Of a DNA stretch of 64,000 bases, positions 46,301 through 54,346 are shown one piece after another. The position numbers and the translations under genes are program-made. Under the pieces are notes generated by a model. It had not been told where the DNA came from. It saw only the letters and a program-made list of their open reading frames with translations, and made no database searches. This DNA comes from Shewanella olleyana (lineage in GTDB: Bacteria; Pseudomonadota; Gammaproteobacteria; Enterobacterales; Shewanellaceae): positions 62,001-126,000 of the forward strand of contig NZ_JAKILD010000014.1 in NCBI RefSeq assembly GCF_023283825.1. The letters run 5' to 3'. Positions within the stretch are counted from its first letter, which is position 1. Every line of letters starts with the position of its first letter.

Positions 46301-47318
46301 CATGACTTAAACTAACCAAAGGAGCGTCTAAGTATGGTGCGGTTAGATAAGCGTCTTCATCACTACCTTCAGGAGCTGGCATCACATTGCCGTGCGGGCT
46401 GTCCCAAGGCTTTCCATCAGCATCTGCGTATATTCGATAATCAAACTCAGCTGCATGACTAGTTAGATTCTGTTTAAATAGCACTTCGCCCGTTTCAGCG
46501 GATATAACATAGCTGTAGTATTCAGAGTCACGAGTGTCCAATGAACCCGACTCAATTTCAACATAATGAGCTGCGACTAGTTTATTTTTGTGTTCGAAAA
46601 ATACTTTTTTAGCTCTAGGCTCACCCACCAAAACTTTCAGGTTACTAGTATTAGTCACCGAATATTTTTCGTATTGGCTATGAGATGACTTAGGCTCAAG
46701 GGTTATTGAATTACTGTCGCCACCCATAGCTTTAAAAGCTGCGGATACAGAATGTGAAGTATCACCAAAGGCACCTTCAATATCTTTGAGTGCACTTGAA
46801 ATAGATTTAGTAGTATTTGTCGAAGTGAAATAACCAGAAGATGCGACAAGATTCAACTCTCTGTCCATCATGATGTTATATTCACGATTGAATACTTCTA
46901 CGCCTGCAATAGTTTGTCTATATTTTGCTATTATCGGACCGCGTCCCATGTCATGGGTATTGGTCAAAACTGCTTGGGTTACCCCTTGTTTTACTGATGA
47001 TAAACCGGTTAATTTTGCAAGATAAAAATCTGCGGTATAGGCTACTCGTTGTTCAGGTTTAATCGCAGCTAGACTTGGTGTTGTCTGATTTTTGATTGCC
47101 CACTGAAATGTCGTTTTTCCTAGTTGGGCATCAAACTGGTTTCTCATGCCACTTTTTGTAGCAACTTCTTCAAGATTATTATATTTTTTAGCCAGTTGAG
47201 TTTTATTGAATGATTTATAGTCGGGGGCTTTAGTAAGCTCAGAGCTTGACGCACTGAATGAGATGGTAGCGCTAGACAGTAGCGCAGCAGATATAGCTAG
47301 AGATAATTTAGTCTTCAC
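43374..47318 (-). CDS. Secreted M36 (fungalysin-like) metalloprotease with PA, PKD-like and GlyGly-CTERM regions
   Basis: The start is GTG 47318 with AAGGAAGAA upstream (V-K-T-K-L-S-L-A-I-S), giving 1314 residues; an upstream ATG at 47369 lacks a site. Order: Sec signal (1-25); an FTP-type propeptide; the M36 catalytic region, into which a PA domain is inserted (I-A-G-K-V-A-I-I-D-R-G-A-C-N-F, about 540-620); zinc motif H646-E647-W-G-H650 in I-V-A-H-E-W-G-H, then the downstream zinc Glu in G-E-G-F-G-D-F; beta-sandwich repeats; a PKD-like domain; and the GlyGly-CTERM signal G-G-S-M-G-W-L-S-L-L-L-L-P then R-R-R-K. Such tails are cut by rhombosortase and the protease is exported by type II secretion. 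It likely degrades extracellular protein. Confidence 0.9.
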   Translation of the reverse strand: MKTKLSLAISAALLSSATISFSASSSELTKAPDYKSFNKTQLAKKYNNLEEVATKSGMRNQFDAQLGKTTFQWAIKNQTTPSLAAIKPEQRVAYTADFYLAKLTGLSSVKQGVTQAVLTNTHDMGRGPIIAKYRQTIAGVEVFNREYNIMMDRELNLVASSGYFTSTNTTKSISSALKDIEGAFGDTSHSVSAAFKAMGGDSNSITLEPKSSHSQYEKYSVTNTSNLKVLVGEPRAKKVFFEHKNKLVAAHYVEIESGSLDTRDSEYYSYVISAETGEVLFKQNLTSHAAEFDYRIYADADGKPWDSPHGNVMPAPEGSDEDAYLTAPYLDAPLVSLSHGAISTMDPWLADDATVTSGNNVNAYVDAVAPQGFTNGDYQAETTAANTFDYVYNINEPEYSINNRKAAIVNLFYMNNYLHNDYYDHGFDEAAGNAQAVNYDRGGVEGDPLNVEVQDNSGFNNANMSTPADGASPRMQMYLWETTQAENGVDYGLTITSHAAIGLLDIVQFASFGDDVYEISGDLVRIEDGVDPIRDGCEATVNSAEIAGKVAIIDRGACNFTAKVKNAQDAGAIAVLIANNTDDGTPAPMGGADDTVTIPSMGINYSDGAAIYALLDASETVSIDMFKNDLTRNFKDSSWDNAIVAHEWGHYISNRLVGNGSGLSSNQARSMGEGFGDFHALLFGSDSADNLVVGNEDYAGGYGDTTYVASFVTGIREFPYSTNMDINPSTFAYVERNPQVHGSGSVYAAMLWDSFIGLANDERHTFDEAKSLMKDYLVAGYKMMPMAPTFTEGRDALLAAAYANDAEDYKIILAAFARRGMGLGAKSPSRFSTDHAGVVESYETELSAYTVTAHTMDTNYEGLMSGFCSKDNIIDKGETGTVSFIIQNNGNEVLSGLTGHVVVESDHDVTFANDGLVRFDDLALFGSATSTPIEFTLNDAGIGDELVLKFVADEMNGVEDTTEYMLSTTVNVDFEERELTGTSQYDDLNTLSRMKDFTENVIAGDVMAIGTFGLDQWDEFDGLLSATGNSFTSDVAYETRPTTVGFAGDYTVSFWHLYNLEEGFDGAVVEVSINGGNWIDVVEAGATFEGDGYTDTGLEYTEAAIADRAMYSGVNYGWETINFGEALNGNQVQFRFRIATDSAFVPDPEFGFSAGWYIDDITFTNTQTSIFSDVVAGDTYVCENRLPSVTVMASAAEVNEGEEVTFTATAIDANADNTLTYMWEQTSGTTATLTTTDAAELSFTAPLVASGSETLEFTLTVNDGVADVVTSTSVMVNDIPADTAAETPKKSSSGGSMGWLSLLLLPIAALRRRK

Positions 47319-47574
47319 AACTTCTTCCTTGGTTAAAGCATTTACCACGTCCAAGCATTTGTAGGGCATAGACTAGGTCGGTGATAATGCTGTTTATTAT
47401 ATTTTTTGCATTAATGCGTTTGGTGCATTCTTTGATGCACTCCACAACTTTTTAACACAAAAAATTAACAGTTGTAACCAAAGGTGTTACAAAATTATAA
47501 AATAGTTGTTAAAATTAACTATTCCTTTTGAGGTATTCCTTCTGTGTGCTTGCTATAATAAATAACTAATTACT

Positions 47575-48036
47575 CTAAGGCTTAACTCCCCTAACAATGG
47601 GGTTTTGTAGACTTATTAAGGTTTCTGTCGATTGAATTTCATCAATTGATTGAATGCGATTTATCAGAACATGCTGTAATCCATCGATAGATTGGCACAT
47701 TACCTTTACAAAAACGCTGTAATTTCCTGTTGTATAATATGCCTCAACGACTTCCTCTAAGGCATTTAACTTTGATATGGCAGCAGGATAATCACCTGCA
47801 CTTTTTAAATTAATGCCAATGAAACAGCAAACGTCATAGCCTAAAGCTTTAGGATCGACTGTAATGCGTGCCCCTGTGATGATGCCAGCTTGCTTCATTT
47901 TTTCGACACGAACATGAATAGTACCGGCACTTACCGCAAAGCGTTTTGCCAGTTCAGCAAAGGGCGTTCTTGCTTCTTCCATTAATGCTTCAAGAATTTG
48001 GTTGTCGAGCTGATCTCTTTGAAATGGAGTTTCCAT
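47575..48036 (-). CDS. asnC: AsnC, Lrp-family regulator
   Basis: The start ATG 48036 (M-E-T-P-F-Q) gives 153 residues, matching E. coli AsnC (152). The N-terminal helix-turn-helix reads L-A-K-R-F-A-V-S-A-G-T-I-H-V-R-V-E-K-M-K-Q-A, and the ligand domain has L-G-Y-D-V-C-C-F-I-G-I and Q-S-T-E-T-L-I-S-L-Q-N-P-I, nearly identical to AsnC as remembered. AsnC represses or activates asparagine synthesis (asnA) and is asparagine-responsive in E. coli. It is followed by rluA on the same strand after a gap; no asnA is adjacent here. Confidence 0.92.
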   Translation of the reverse strand: METPFQRDQLDNQILEALMEEARTPFAELAKRFAVSAGTIHVRVEKMKQAGIITGARITVDPKALGYDVCCFIGINLKSAGDYPAAISKLNALEEVVEAYYTTGNYSVFVKVMCQSIDGLQHVLINRIQSIDEIQSTETLISLQNPIVRGVKP

Positions 48037-48190
48037 AGTAAAATGCCTAATTAAATTATAATTAGGCATTAATTTACGATGAATAATGAATAATGGCTAT
48101 CAAAAAGTTCTCATGAACAATTTTTATCTAACTTAAATAATTCTCGGTTGAATAGATCGAAATGGGATTAACTGAGTGCTTAAATTTATT

Positions 48191-48868
48191 TTATTGTGCA
48201 CCAATAGGCTCAATAAATGGCACTTCAGCATTAAAAGTCAATTTTTGCTGGCTATAGGGATGATGTATTGTGAGCTCGGCTGCGTGAAGTAATAACCGTT
48301 CTGATAAACGTTTAGCTAACGGATCGGCATAGAAGCCATCACCTAAAATGACATGGCCTATGGCCATCATATGGATCCGCAGTTGATGTGAACGTCCTGT
48401 AATAGGGGTTAGCTTTACCAGCGTCGATTGCTTGGCGTAACTGACCACTTCAACATGAGTTAAAGAAGGCTTACCAAGCTTATGATCCACTTTTTGTTTT
48501 GGGCGATTCGGCCAATCGCAAATCAGTGGGTAATTAACTTGTTTAATTGACGGGCTGACGTGGCCTGCCACTCTTGCGTAGTAAGTCTTAGCTGTTTCAC
48601 GATCTCTAAATTGTCGCTTTAATTCTCGCTCTGCATTACGACGTAAAGCGACCACAATTACGCCAGACGTAGCCATATCCAACCTATGTACGATTTGGGC
48701 ATTAGGGTGTTTCTCTAGTACACGGCTATATATGCTGTCATGGTATTGGGCTTCACGACCAGGGATCGACAATAAGCCAGATGGTTTATTTAGAACAATA
48801 ATATCTTTATCTTCATGAATGATATCAAGCCAAGGATCAGTAGGTGGGGTGTAGATAAAGTCTGCCAT
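48191..48868 (-). CDS. rluA: Dual-specificity 23S rRNA/tRNA pseudouridine synthase A
   Basis: The start ATG 48868 (M-A-D-F-I-Y-T-P-P) gives 225 residues; AGAGG precedes it. It matches E. coli RluA (219) along its length, with catalytic Asp in V-H-R-L-D-M-A-T-S-G and I-C-D-W-P-N-R-P-K-Q-K, P-I-T-G-R-S-H-Q-L-R-I-H-M and R-L-L-L-H-A. The enzyme makes pseudouridine at 746 of 23S rRNA and at position 32 in several tRNAs, cytoplasmic. The reading that starts at 48925 includes residues not in the family. Confidence 0.93.
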   Translation of the reverse strand: MADFIYTPPTDPWLDIIHEDKDIIVLNKPSGLLSIPGREAQYHDSIYSRVLEKHPNAQIVHRLDMATSGVIVVALRRNAERELKRQFRDRETAKTYYARVAGHVSPSIKQVNYPLICDWPNRPKQKVDHKLGKPSLTHVEVVSYAKQSTLVKLTPITGRSHQLRIHMMAIGHVILGDGFYADPLAKRLSERLLLHAAELTIHHPYSQQKLTFNAEVPFIEPIGAQ

Positions 48869-48968
48869 GGAAAGCCTCTTACTAGAATGCGCGGCAAAGA
48901 TACCTTTCAGGCTACTTAAGTGCAAGCAAACTATCTCCTGTAGTGCTTACACTGAGCTATTAAAATTA

Positions 48969-49036
48969 GATACTTTAAATCACTGAGATTTAAAGTATCA
49001 AAAATTTAAAGATACTCAGGTTTAAAGATACTTAGG
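48969..49036. repeat. Hairpin followed by a 16-bp tandem repeat
   Basis: GATACTTTAAATC (48969-48981) and GATTTAAAGTATC (48987-48999) form a perfect 13-bp stem. Then TTTAAAGATACTCAGG and TTTAAAGATACTTAGG follow in tandem (49005-49036), using the same letters as the stem. It lies between two minus-strand genes and might act as a weak terminator. Confidence 0.85.
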
Positions 49037-49089
49037 TTTAAAATAACTTAGACATTAAGTCACTAGGACTGAAATGCATTCTCTTAAGT

Positions 49090-49380
49090 TTAAGAAAATG
49101 CAGTGCCATTTACGTGCATAATGGTAAAGGTCCAAACAACAAAGGCGAGTGGCACATGTACTAATGCATAAAAGCTTTGATCAAGGCGTGACATACCTTG
49201 TGCACTCCAAATCAGATATACATGACCAATAAGCACTAATGGAAATAATGACAATAAAGGATATAGCGCAAACGGACTGGCATCAGCAAAAATACTATGG
49301 CTAAACAGTGCCCAAAACACCATAAAACTGGTGGTTAATGGTGGAGCGGCTAATCGGTATTGCTCTGGATAAGGAAACAT
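49090..49380 (-). CDS. Small integral membrane protein, unknown
   Basis: A 96-residue hydrophobic protein with about three membrane helices (for example T-T-S-F-M-V-F-W-A-L-F, L-Y-P-L-L-S-L-F-P-L-V-L-I-G, V-P-L-A-F-V-V-W-T-F). No known motif is seen. It follows the 139-residue membrane gene at 49417 by 36 bases and is probably co-transcribed with it. Confidence 0.65.
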   Translation of the reverse strand: MFPYPEQYRLAAPPLTTSFMVFWALFSHSIFADASPFALYPLLSLFPLVLIGHVYLIWSAQGMSRLDQSFYALVHVPLAFVVWTFTIMHVNGTAFS

Positions 49381-49416
49381 CCTATTACCTTAAAAATAAC
49401 AAAAGATAATACTAGA

Positions 49417-49836
49417 TTAACCTTTAATTTCCTTTTTGCCATGTATTACTTTTCTATGAACTACAGAATAATGGCGTAATCCGGCTGGACCATGCGACAC
49501 GACTACCGATAACAACACGATAAAAATTGTAATTTCCGGTTTCCAATCGGCCATAGGGATAAATAAACCCAGCAATAGCACCTTGAGTATGGTTAATACA
49601 CCTTTAAGTTGAATTAGCCAACGCCAGTCTCTTATCACTTCCCATGCAAATAAAGCTACGCCGCTGGTCATCGCTAGAATCCAATAATTAATCCACAGAC
49701 TTTGCTCTATTCCCAGTAATAAGCCACCGCCAGCACCTACAATGCCGACAATATGCAATGCGCGCAGGCTAGTTTTACCTAACCTTTGTAACCAGAATTG
49801 AAATTCAGATACTTCTTGATGCTGCTTTTTAGACAT
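49417..49836 (-). CDS. Integral membrane protein, unknown
   Basis: A 139-residue protein with about four membrane helices after a cytoplasmic-looking N-terminal part (M-S-K-K-Q-H-Q-E). Gly-rich segment I-V-G-A-G-G-G-L-L-L-G and a C-terminal H-Y-S-V-V-H-R-K-V are visible. I recognise no family. It forms an apparent two-gene unit with the 96-residue membrane protein and lies just beside MITE A copy 2. Confidence 0.65.
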   Translation of the reverse strand: MSKKQHQEVSEFQFWLQRLGKTSLRALHIVGIVGAGGGLLLGIEQSLWINYWILAMTSGVALFAWEVIRDWRWLIQLKGVLTILKVLLLGLFIPMADWKPEITIFIVLLSVVVSHGPAGLRHYSVVHRKVIHGKKEIKG

Positions 49837-49961
49837 GAATTACACATAATTGAAATGTTAATAATGTGTCAGCTTAGCAAATTCATCTTGAATGAATAGC
49901 GATCTATAGCAAAATATAAATTATTGATATGCTAGTGGCATTAGAAATCGCAACTTGGCTA

Positions 49962-50224
49962 GGGCCTGTTGATCTTTTCTAGTTAAGTTTTGTTCGAAAT
50001 AAAAGCATTTTAATTGAGGCGGATGGATTGATGCCTAGTCATCTAAGCAAGATTCATCCAACAAAGAGTAAAATGCTTTTAGTCGAACCCTTTGGGCAGC
50101 CTTTGTTGGCGATTTTTACTGCGTTATCGACTTTTTATGTAGAATAACTACACCACAAAGTCTCTGCCTTGTATAAATTGCCAACAATTCGCTGCAAAAA
50201 CAACCTTGAAAGATCAACAGGCCC
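49962..50224. repeat. MITE-like repeat A, copy 2
   Basis: A 263-base element with inverted ends GGGCCTGTTGATCTTT and AAAGATCAACAGGCCC (16-base perfect ends), the reverse complement of copy 1 at 14570-14845 with small differences. It ends 92 bases before the ldhA start and is a new upstream sequence for this gene. No complete gene is inside. Confidence 0.85.
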
Positions 50225-50315
50225 AGAGATTAACGTATTTCAAAACGTGACCATGGCGATTTGTTGTTGGCAGTATCAAGGCAAGCAATATGCTTTGTTG
50301 ATTAAGGACAGTAAA

Positions 50316-51305
50316 ATGAAAATCGGATTCTTCAGCGCAAAAAATTATGACATTCAACATTTTGATGCGATGAATAAAGACTTTGGCGCCACAATTGAAT
50401 ATTTTGACTATCGACTTTGCATGCAAAATGCCAAGTTGGCTGATGGTTTTGAAGTTGTGTGCGCTTTTGTCAATGACTCCCTCTGTGAAGAAGTGTTAGT
50501 CGAGCTCGCAAAAGGCGGTACTAAAATTATCGCAATGCGCTGTGCGGGTTTTAATAATGTTGATTTAGACGCTGCTAAACGTTTAGGTATTACAGTGGTA
50601 AACGTTCCCGCTTATTCTCCAGAATCTGTCGCAGAACATACCATTGCGATAATGCTGACCTTGAATCGAAAAATTCATAAAGCCTACCAACGCACTCGTG
50701 ATGCAAATTTCGCATTATCTGGTTTAGTGGGCTTTAACATGCATGGTAAAACTGTTGGCGTCATTGGTACGGGTAAAATTGGTATCGCCACCATCAAAAT
50801 CTTACTTGGTTTTGGTTGTAAAGTAGTTGCATACGACCCGTATCCAAGCCCAGTTGTAAAAGCGCTAGGGGTTGAATATGTCGACTTAGATACGCTTTAT
50901 CCACAATGCGATATTATCAGCTTGCACTGTCCATTAACGTCAGATAATCATCATCTTCTTTGCTCACAAAGTTTTGCCAAAATGAAACCTGGAGTCATGG
51001 TGATTAATACTAGTCGCGGTGGGTTGCTCAATGCCATTGATGCGATGGAAGCATTAAAGGTTGGTCAATTGGGTTCATTAGGTTTAGATGTGTATGAGAA
51101 TGAAAAAGAGCTGTTTTTCCAAGATAAATCCAATGAGATTATCAGGGATGATGTGTTCAGAATTTTGTCGGCGAGTCATAATGTTATTTTTACCGGTCAC
51201 CAAGCTTTCTTAACCGATGAAGCATTAAATGCTATCGCTCACACCACTCTTAAAAATATTACCGACTTAATTACCAGCCATCATTCTGATAATGAATTAA
51301 ATTAA
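50316..51305 (+). CDS. ldhA: D-lactate dehydrogenase, fermentative
   Basis: The start ATG 50316 with AAGGA upstream gives 329 residues, the length of E. coli LdhA; an open extension to 50169 is mainly MITE A sequence. It contains R-C-A-G-F-N-N-V-D-L-D-A-A (substrate Arg), NAD fold G-V-I-G-T-G-K-I-G, V-I-N-T-S-R-G (Arg of the catalytic set) and T-G-H-Q-A-F-L-T with catalytic His. It reduces pyruvate to D-lactate with NADH to recycle NAD during anaerobic growth. It is close to E. coli LdhA as I recall it. The MITE upstream may change its promoter. Confidence 0.93.
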   Translation: MKIGFFSAKNYDIQHFDAMNKDFGATIEYFDYRLCMQNAKLADGFEVVCAFVNDSLCEEVLVELAKGGTKIIAMRCAGFNNVDLDAAKRLGITVVNVPAYSPESVAEHTIAIMLTLNRKIHKAYQRTRDANFALSGLVGFNMHGKTVGVIGTGKIGIATIKILLGFGCKVVAYDPYPSPVVKALGVEYVDLDTLYPQCDIISLHCPLTSDNHHLLCSQSFAKMKPGVMVINTSRGGLLNAIDAMEALKVGQLGSLGLDVYENEKELFFQDKSNEIIRDDVFRILSASHNVIFTGHQAFLTDEALNAIAHTTLKNITDLITSHHSDNELN

Positions 51306-51400
51306 TGACCAAAACTGCCGCTTGAGGACACCTCATAGGCAGTTTACTTATCAGCAGTCGTTTTGGTTTAAGCTTTGCCTACTAACAATAAAGAGGGATT

Positions 51401-52138
51401 ATGATCATTACCAAGGAAGTGCACGATATCACCACAGCGACTGGCGTGATGCGCACGTACGTATATCGCCCTGATGTACCTGGTCAGTTTGCGAGTATTA
51501 TTTTTTACTCAGAAATTTTTCAACAAACTGCGCCCATTGCAAGAAGTGCTGCCATTTTAGCTGGTCATGGATTTGTCGTGTTAGTGCCAGAAGTGTTTCA
51601 TGAATTAAACCCAATTGGGACAGTGTTTGAGTATGACGATGTAGGCAAAGATAAAGGTAATGCAGATAAGTTTGCCAAGCCGCTAGAGCATCATGACAGT
51701 GATACTGAAGCTATGGTTGAGTTTGCTCGCAGCCAAGAGTATTGCACCAGTCAGATTGGCGTAATGGGTGTATGTATAGGTGGCCATTTAGCGTATCGTG
51801 CGGCACTGAATCCAGATATCAGTGGTGCATTTTGTTTATACCCAACGGATATTCATTCCAATACTTTACCTTGCGAAAAAGGCAATGACTCATTGACCCG
51901 CACAGGGGATATTGCGGGGGAATTAGTGATGATTTTTGGTAAACAAGACCCACATGTTTCAAGTGAAGGGCGTAAATTGATTTACCAAAAACTTGAGTCA
52001 GTACAAGCTAATTTTAGTTGGCAAGAAGTTAATGCTCAACACGCTTTTATGCGTGATGAAGGCGAGCGATATGATGCAGCTCTGGCACTGCAAATGTATT
52101 TGCAGGCGGTGGCATTTTTTCAACGTATATTGAGCTAG
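51401..52138 (+). CDS. Dienelactone hydrolase-family protein
   Basis: The 245-residue alpha/beta hydrolase has the nucleophile Cys125 in V-M-G-V-C-I-G-G-H (the G-x-C-x-G-G form of dienelactone hydrolases), an Asp in G-K-Q-D-P-H, and a His in N-A-Q-H-A-F-M. GAGGG precedes the ATG. The family hydrolyses lactones such as dienelactone in aromatic catabolism, but members act on many esters, and no aromatic pathway is nearby. It is cytoplasmic and stands alone after ldhA. Confidence 0.82.
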   Translation: MIITKEVHDITTATGVMRTYVYRPDVPGQFASIIFYSEIFQQTAPIARSAAILAGHGFVVLVPEVFHELNPIGTVFEYDDVGKDKGNADKFAKPLEHHDSDTEAMVEFARSQEYCTSQIGVMGVCIGGHLAYRAALNPDISGAFCLYPTDIHSNTLPCEKGNDSLTRTGDIAGELVMIFGKQDPHVSSEGRKLIYQKLESVQANFSWQEVNAQHAFMRDEGERYDAALALQMYLQAVAFFQRILS

Positions 52139-52242
52139 ATGTCTAAGTTACATCCCTACATAACAGAGCTAATGATTTCCTTTAGTCATTAGCCTAGTTA
52201 TCTTTTCAGTCATTTGCTTCAGCTATAAACTCAAAAAGTAAA

Positions 52243-52848
52243 TCAACTCGAAGGGGAGTTGGTGTCAGTTACTTCAGGAGCCTCTGCTTTAATCACATCA
52301 GCTACAGATGCTTGAGTGGATGTTGATATAGGTTTGCCGTGCTTTGGGTTAGTCGATGTGGCTGCAGGAGGCATTTTTATCACTGCTTTTTGTAACATCA
52401 GATTGTTAGGGTATGTCATGATATCTCCCTGATCGCGCTTGATAATCACATGGAACAAACTGATTTCTACGATCACGCCGGTCATATCTTCATCTTTATC
52501 GACAATTTTAATTTTATCGCCAATCCGATATGGGCAAGCGAAAAAGATAAGTACTCCAGCGGTAATGTTGCTTAAAATCGACCATTGAGCAAATAACGCC
52601 ACACCTAAGACTGCGAACGCCGAAGATACAAATAACGATACTTCTTGATACCCCAAACCTAAAGATACCGCCATAATCGAGGCGGTGATAAAAAACAGCA
52701 AATAAGTTAATAACCGAGTCACTAAGCGACTACGCACTTCGTTAACTTGTTTTTTCTTGGCTTGTTGACTGATGAAGTGCTTTAGCTGACGCTGTATAAA
52801 TATAAATACAGCTAAACAAATAGCACAAATAAAAATTTGAGTGGTCAT
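52243..52848 (-). CDS. Small MscS-family mechanosensitive channel
   Basis: The 201-residue protein has about three membrane helices (residues 3-18, 46-66, 70-105). The last is glycine/alanine-rich (V-S-S-A-F-A-V-L-G-V-A-L-F-A-Q-W-S-I-L-S-N-I-T-A-G) as in the MscS pore helix, followed by the beta domain P-Y-R-I-G-D-K-I-K-I and G-V-I-V-E-I-S. The last 50 residues are a disordered Ser/Thr/Pro tail. It is shorter than E. coli MscS (286) because the C-terminal alpha/beta vestibule is missing. Channels of this family release solutes upon osmotic downshock. Confidence 0.85.
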   Translation of the reverse strand: MTTQIFICAICLAVFIFIQRQLKHFISQQAKKKQVNEVRSRLVTRLLTYLLFFITASIMAVSLGLGYQEVSLFVSSAFAVLGVALFAQWSILSNITAGVLIFFACPYRIGDKIKIVDKDEDMTGVIVEISLFHVIIKRDQGDIMTYPNNLMLQKAVIKMPPAATSTNPKHGKPISTSTQASVADVIKAEAPEVTDTNSPSS

Positions 52849-53041
52849 GGTGGCTCGCTTGTTCGGTCTTGTTTAGCTTATTTAGGCTAACTTTGAACTC
52901 AAGATGATGTGAGTTTGAATTTATCCTGTAAACTGTCGTGCTTGCAATCTAATTCGTTACAAACTTGTTTATTTGAAGTGGCAATCTAAGTGTGAGTCAT
53001 CGAAGCGATAAGGGGAAAGCGAATCAAACCGAGTCCGTTTA

Positions 53042-53785
53042 ATGTCAGATTATCAGCAGTTACACCATATCAGTGATGATATTGGCCCTATTTTCGTATT
53101 AGAAGATAACGAGTTTCGGATCCTATCCTTTGGTGATAATGACGAACAAAGTAAAATCCTCAAAGCTCAGCCTCATGTTCCTCAACATACGTATATTCAA
53201 GCCATGCTGGCGGTGTTGTTATTTTCTAAACCCAAAAGTGCGATTATATTAGGTTTAGGTGGTGGGGGCTTAGTGCATGCATTACGACGCTATGATGCTG
53301 GTATTAAGTTGACTGCTGTTGAACTTCGAAAAGATGTCATTGAAATATCCAAGCGTTACTTTCAGCTGCCGATAGGGAAAAAACTCAATATAGTGCATCA
53401 AGATGGTGGTGAATTTCTTGCCAAAGCTGATCACAAAAGAGTGGATGTTATTTTTGCAGACATGTACATAGAGCAAGGCGTTGACGAAAAACAACTGACT
53501 ACTGAGTTTATTGAAAACTGCCATAAAGGATTAAAAGCTGATGGCTTCTTAGTGCTTAATTGCTGGAAAGAGCACAGTAAAAGCGAGCTATTAAAGCAAA
53601 CGCTATCTCAGCACTTTGCTAATGTATACGCAACACTAACTGGAGGCGGCAATTGGGTGATTTATGCTAGTAAGCAGCCACAGTCATTTAGCGCCGCAAC
53701 GAATAAACAACAGTTACTGCAGCTATCCCAGCAGTTAGATTACCCTGTAGCTCGTTCATTAACCCGATTTACTCAATGGGAATAA
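53042..53785 (+). CDS. Spermidine-synthase-like SAM-binding protein
   Basis: The 247-residue product has the Rossmann SAM-site I-L-G-L-G-G-G-G-L-V-H-A-L (about 76-88), then acidic A-V-E-L-R-K-D-V-I and V-D-V-I-F-A-D-M-Y in the position of the spermidine synthase Asp. Members lacking SpeD nearby are often annotated as methyltransferases or speE paralogues. The aminopropyl acceptor Asp-Tyr pair is only partly seen, so polyamine synthesis is unproven. It is cytoplasmic. MITE B follows just beyond its stop. Confidence 0.75.
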   Translation: MSDYQQLHHISDDIGPIFVLEDNEFRILSFGDNDEQSKILKAQPHVPQHTYIQAMLAVLLFSKPKSAIILGLGGGGLVHALRRYDAGIKLTAVELRKDVIEISKRYFQLPIGKKLNIVHQDGGEFLAKADHKRVDVIFADMYIEQGVDEKQLTTEFIENCHKGLKADGFLVLNCWKEHSKSELLKQTLSQHFANVYATLTGGGNWVIYASKQPQSFSAATNKQQLLQLSQQLDYPVARSLTRFTQWE

Positions 53786-53814
53786 CGAGAACGACTTTAT
53801 TGCGAGAAAAGGCT

Positions 53815-54082
53815 TTATACCCAAACAACTTGAAAATCCGTGTTTCAGAGCTTCACCGTGTTTTCAATACTAGGCGCGTTAATGCGGTAATGTAGGTACC
53901 TTATAAATTAGCGCAACAACGTAGTGGGAACACGGTGAAACTCCCTGAGGGCAAGTTTTACACGCGTTTATGCTGCGTTATTGATTTTGAAAAGGGAATA
54001 ACCATTACCCTCAATCAATGCCTTACCTAAACGCGTGTAAATTCTTGCTGAAATCGAGCATCTTCAGGTTGTTTGGGTATAA
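53815..54082. repeat. MITE-like repeat B
   Basis: A 268-base segment bounded by inverse ends TTATACCCAAACAACTTGAA and TTCAGGTTGTTTGGGTATAA (one mismatch pair and one offset). Internally it has secondary inverted sections such as ACACGCGTTTA/TAAACGCGTGT and TTCACCGTGTT/AACACGGTGAA. No gene is present. It lies between the speE-like gene and ahpC. Confidence 0.82.
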
Positions 54083-54346
54083 GACTGGCTCTCTGTCAGT
54101 TTTAAGCTGTTACGGTTGAGCGGTTCCTCTTTTGTTATCTATTGCCAATGCCTAAAACAGACTATGTGATATGGGAAAATTAAATAGCATTTCAATATTC
54201 GCTATTCACCTTTTAAAGTTAACTTTCGAAAAAACCGATTAGGGTGATAGTTTTTACCCGTTATATTTAATTCTAAGTTGTCGCTATTATCTATTCCATC
54301 AAACGGATACAGCTAAACACTTAATTAAATAAATCGGAGTAACACA

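Noticed and set aside
50169..50315. N-terminal extension of LdhA
   Set aside because: The extra residues are translated from MITE A and spacer; the family begins M-K-I-x and a good ribosome site precedes 50316.
54180..54346. OxyR site before ahpC
   Set aside because: ATAG and CTAT tetramers occur but not with the seven-base spacing of OxyR half-sites.
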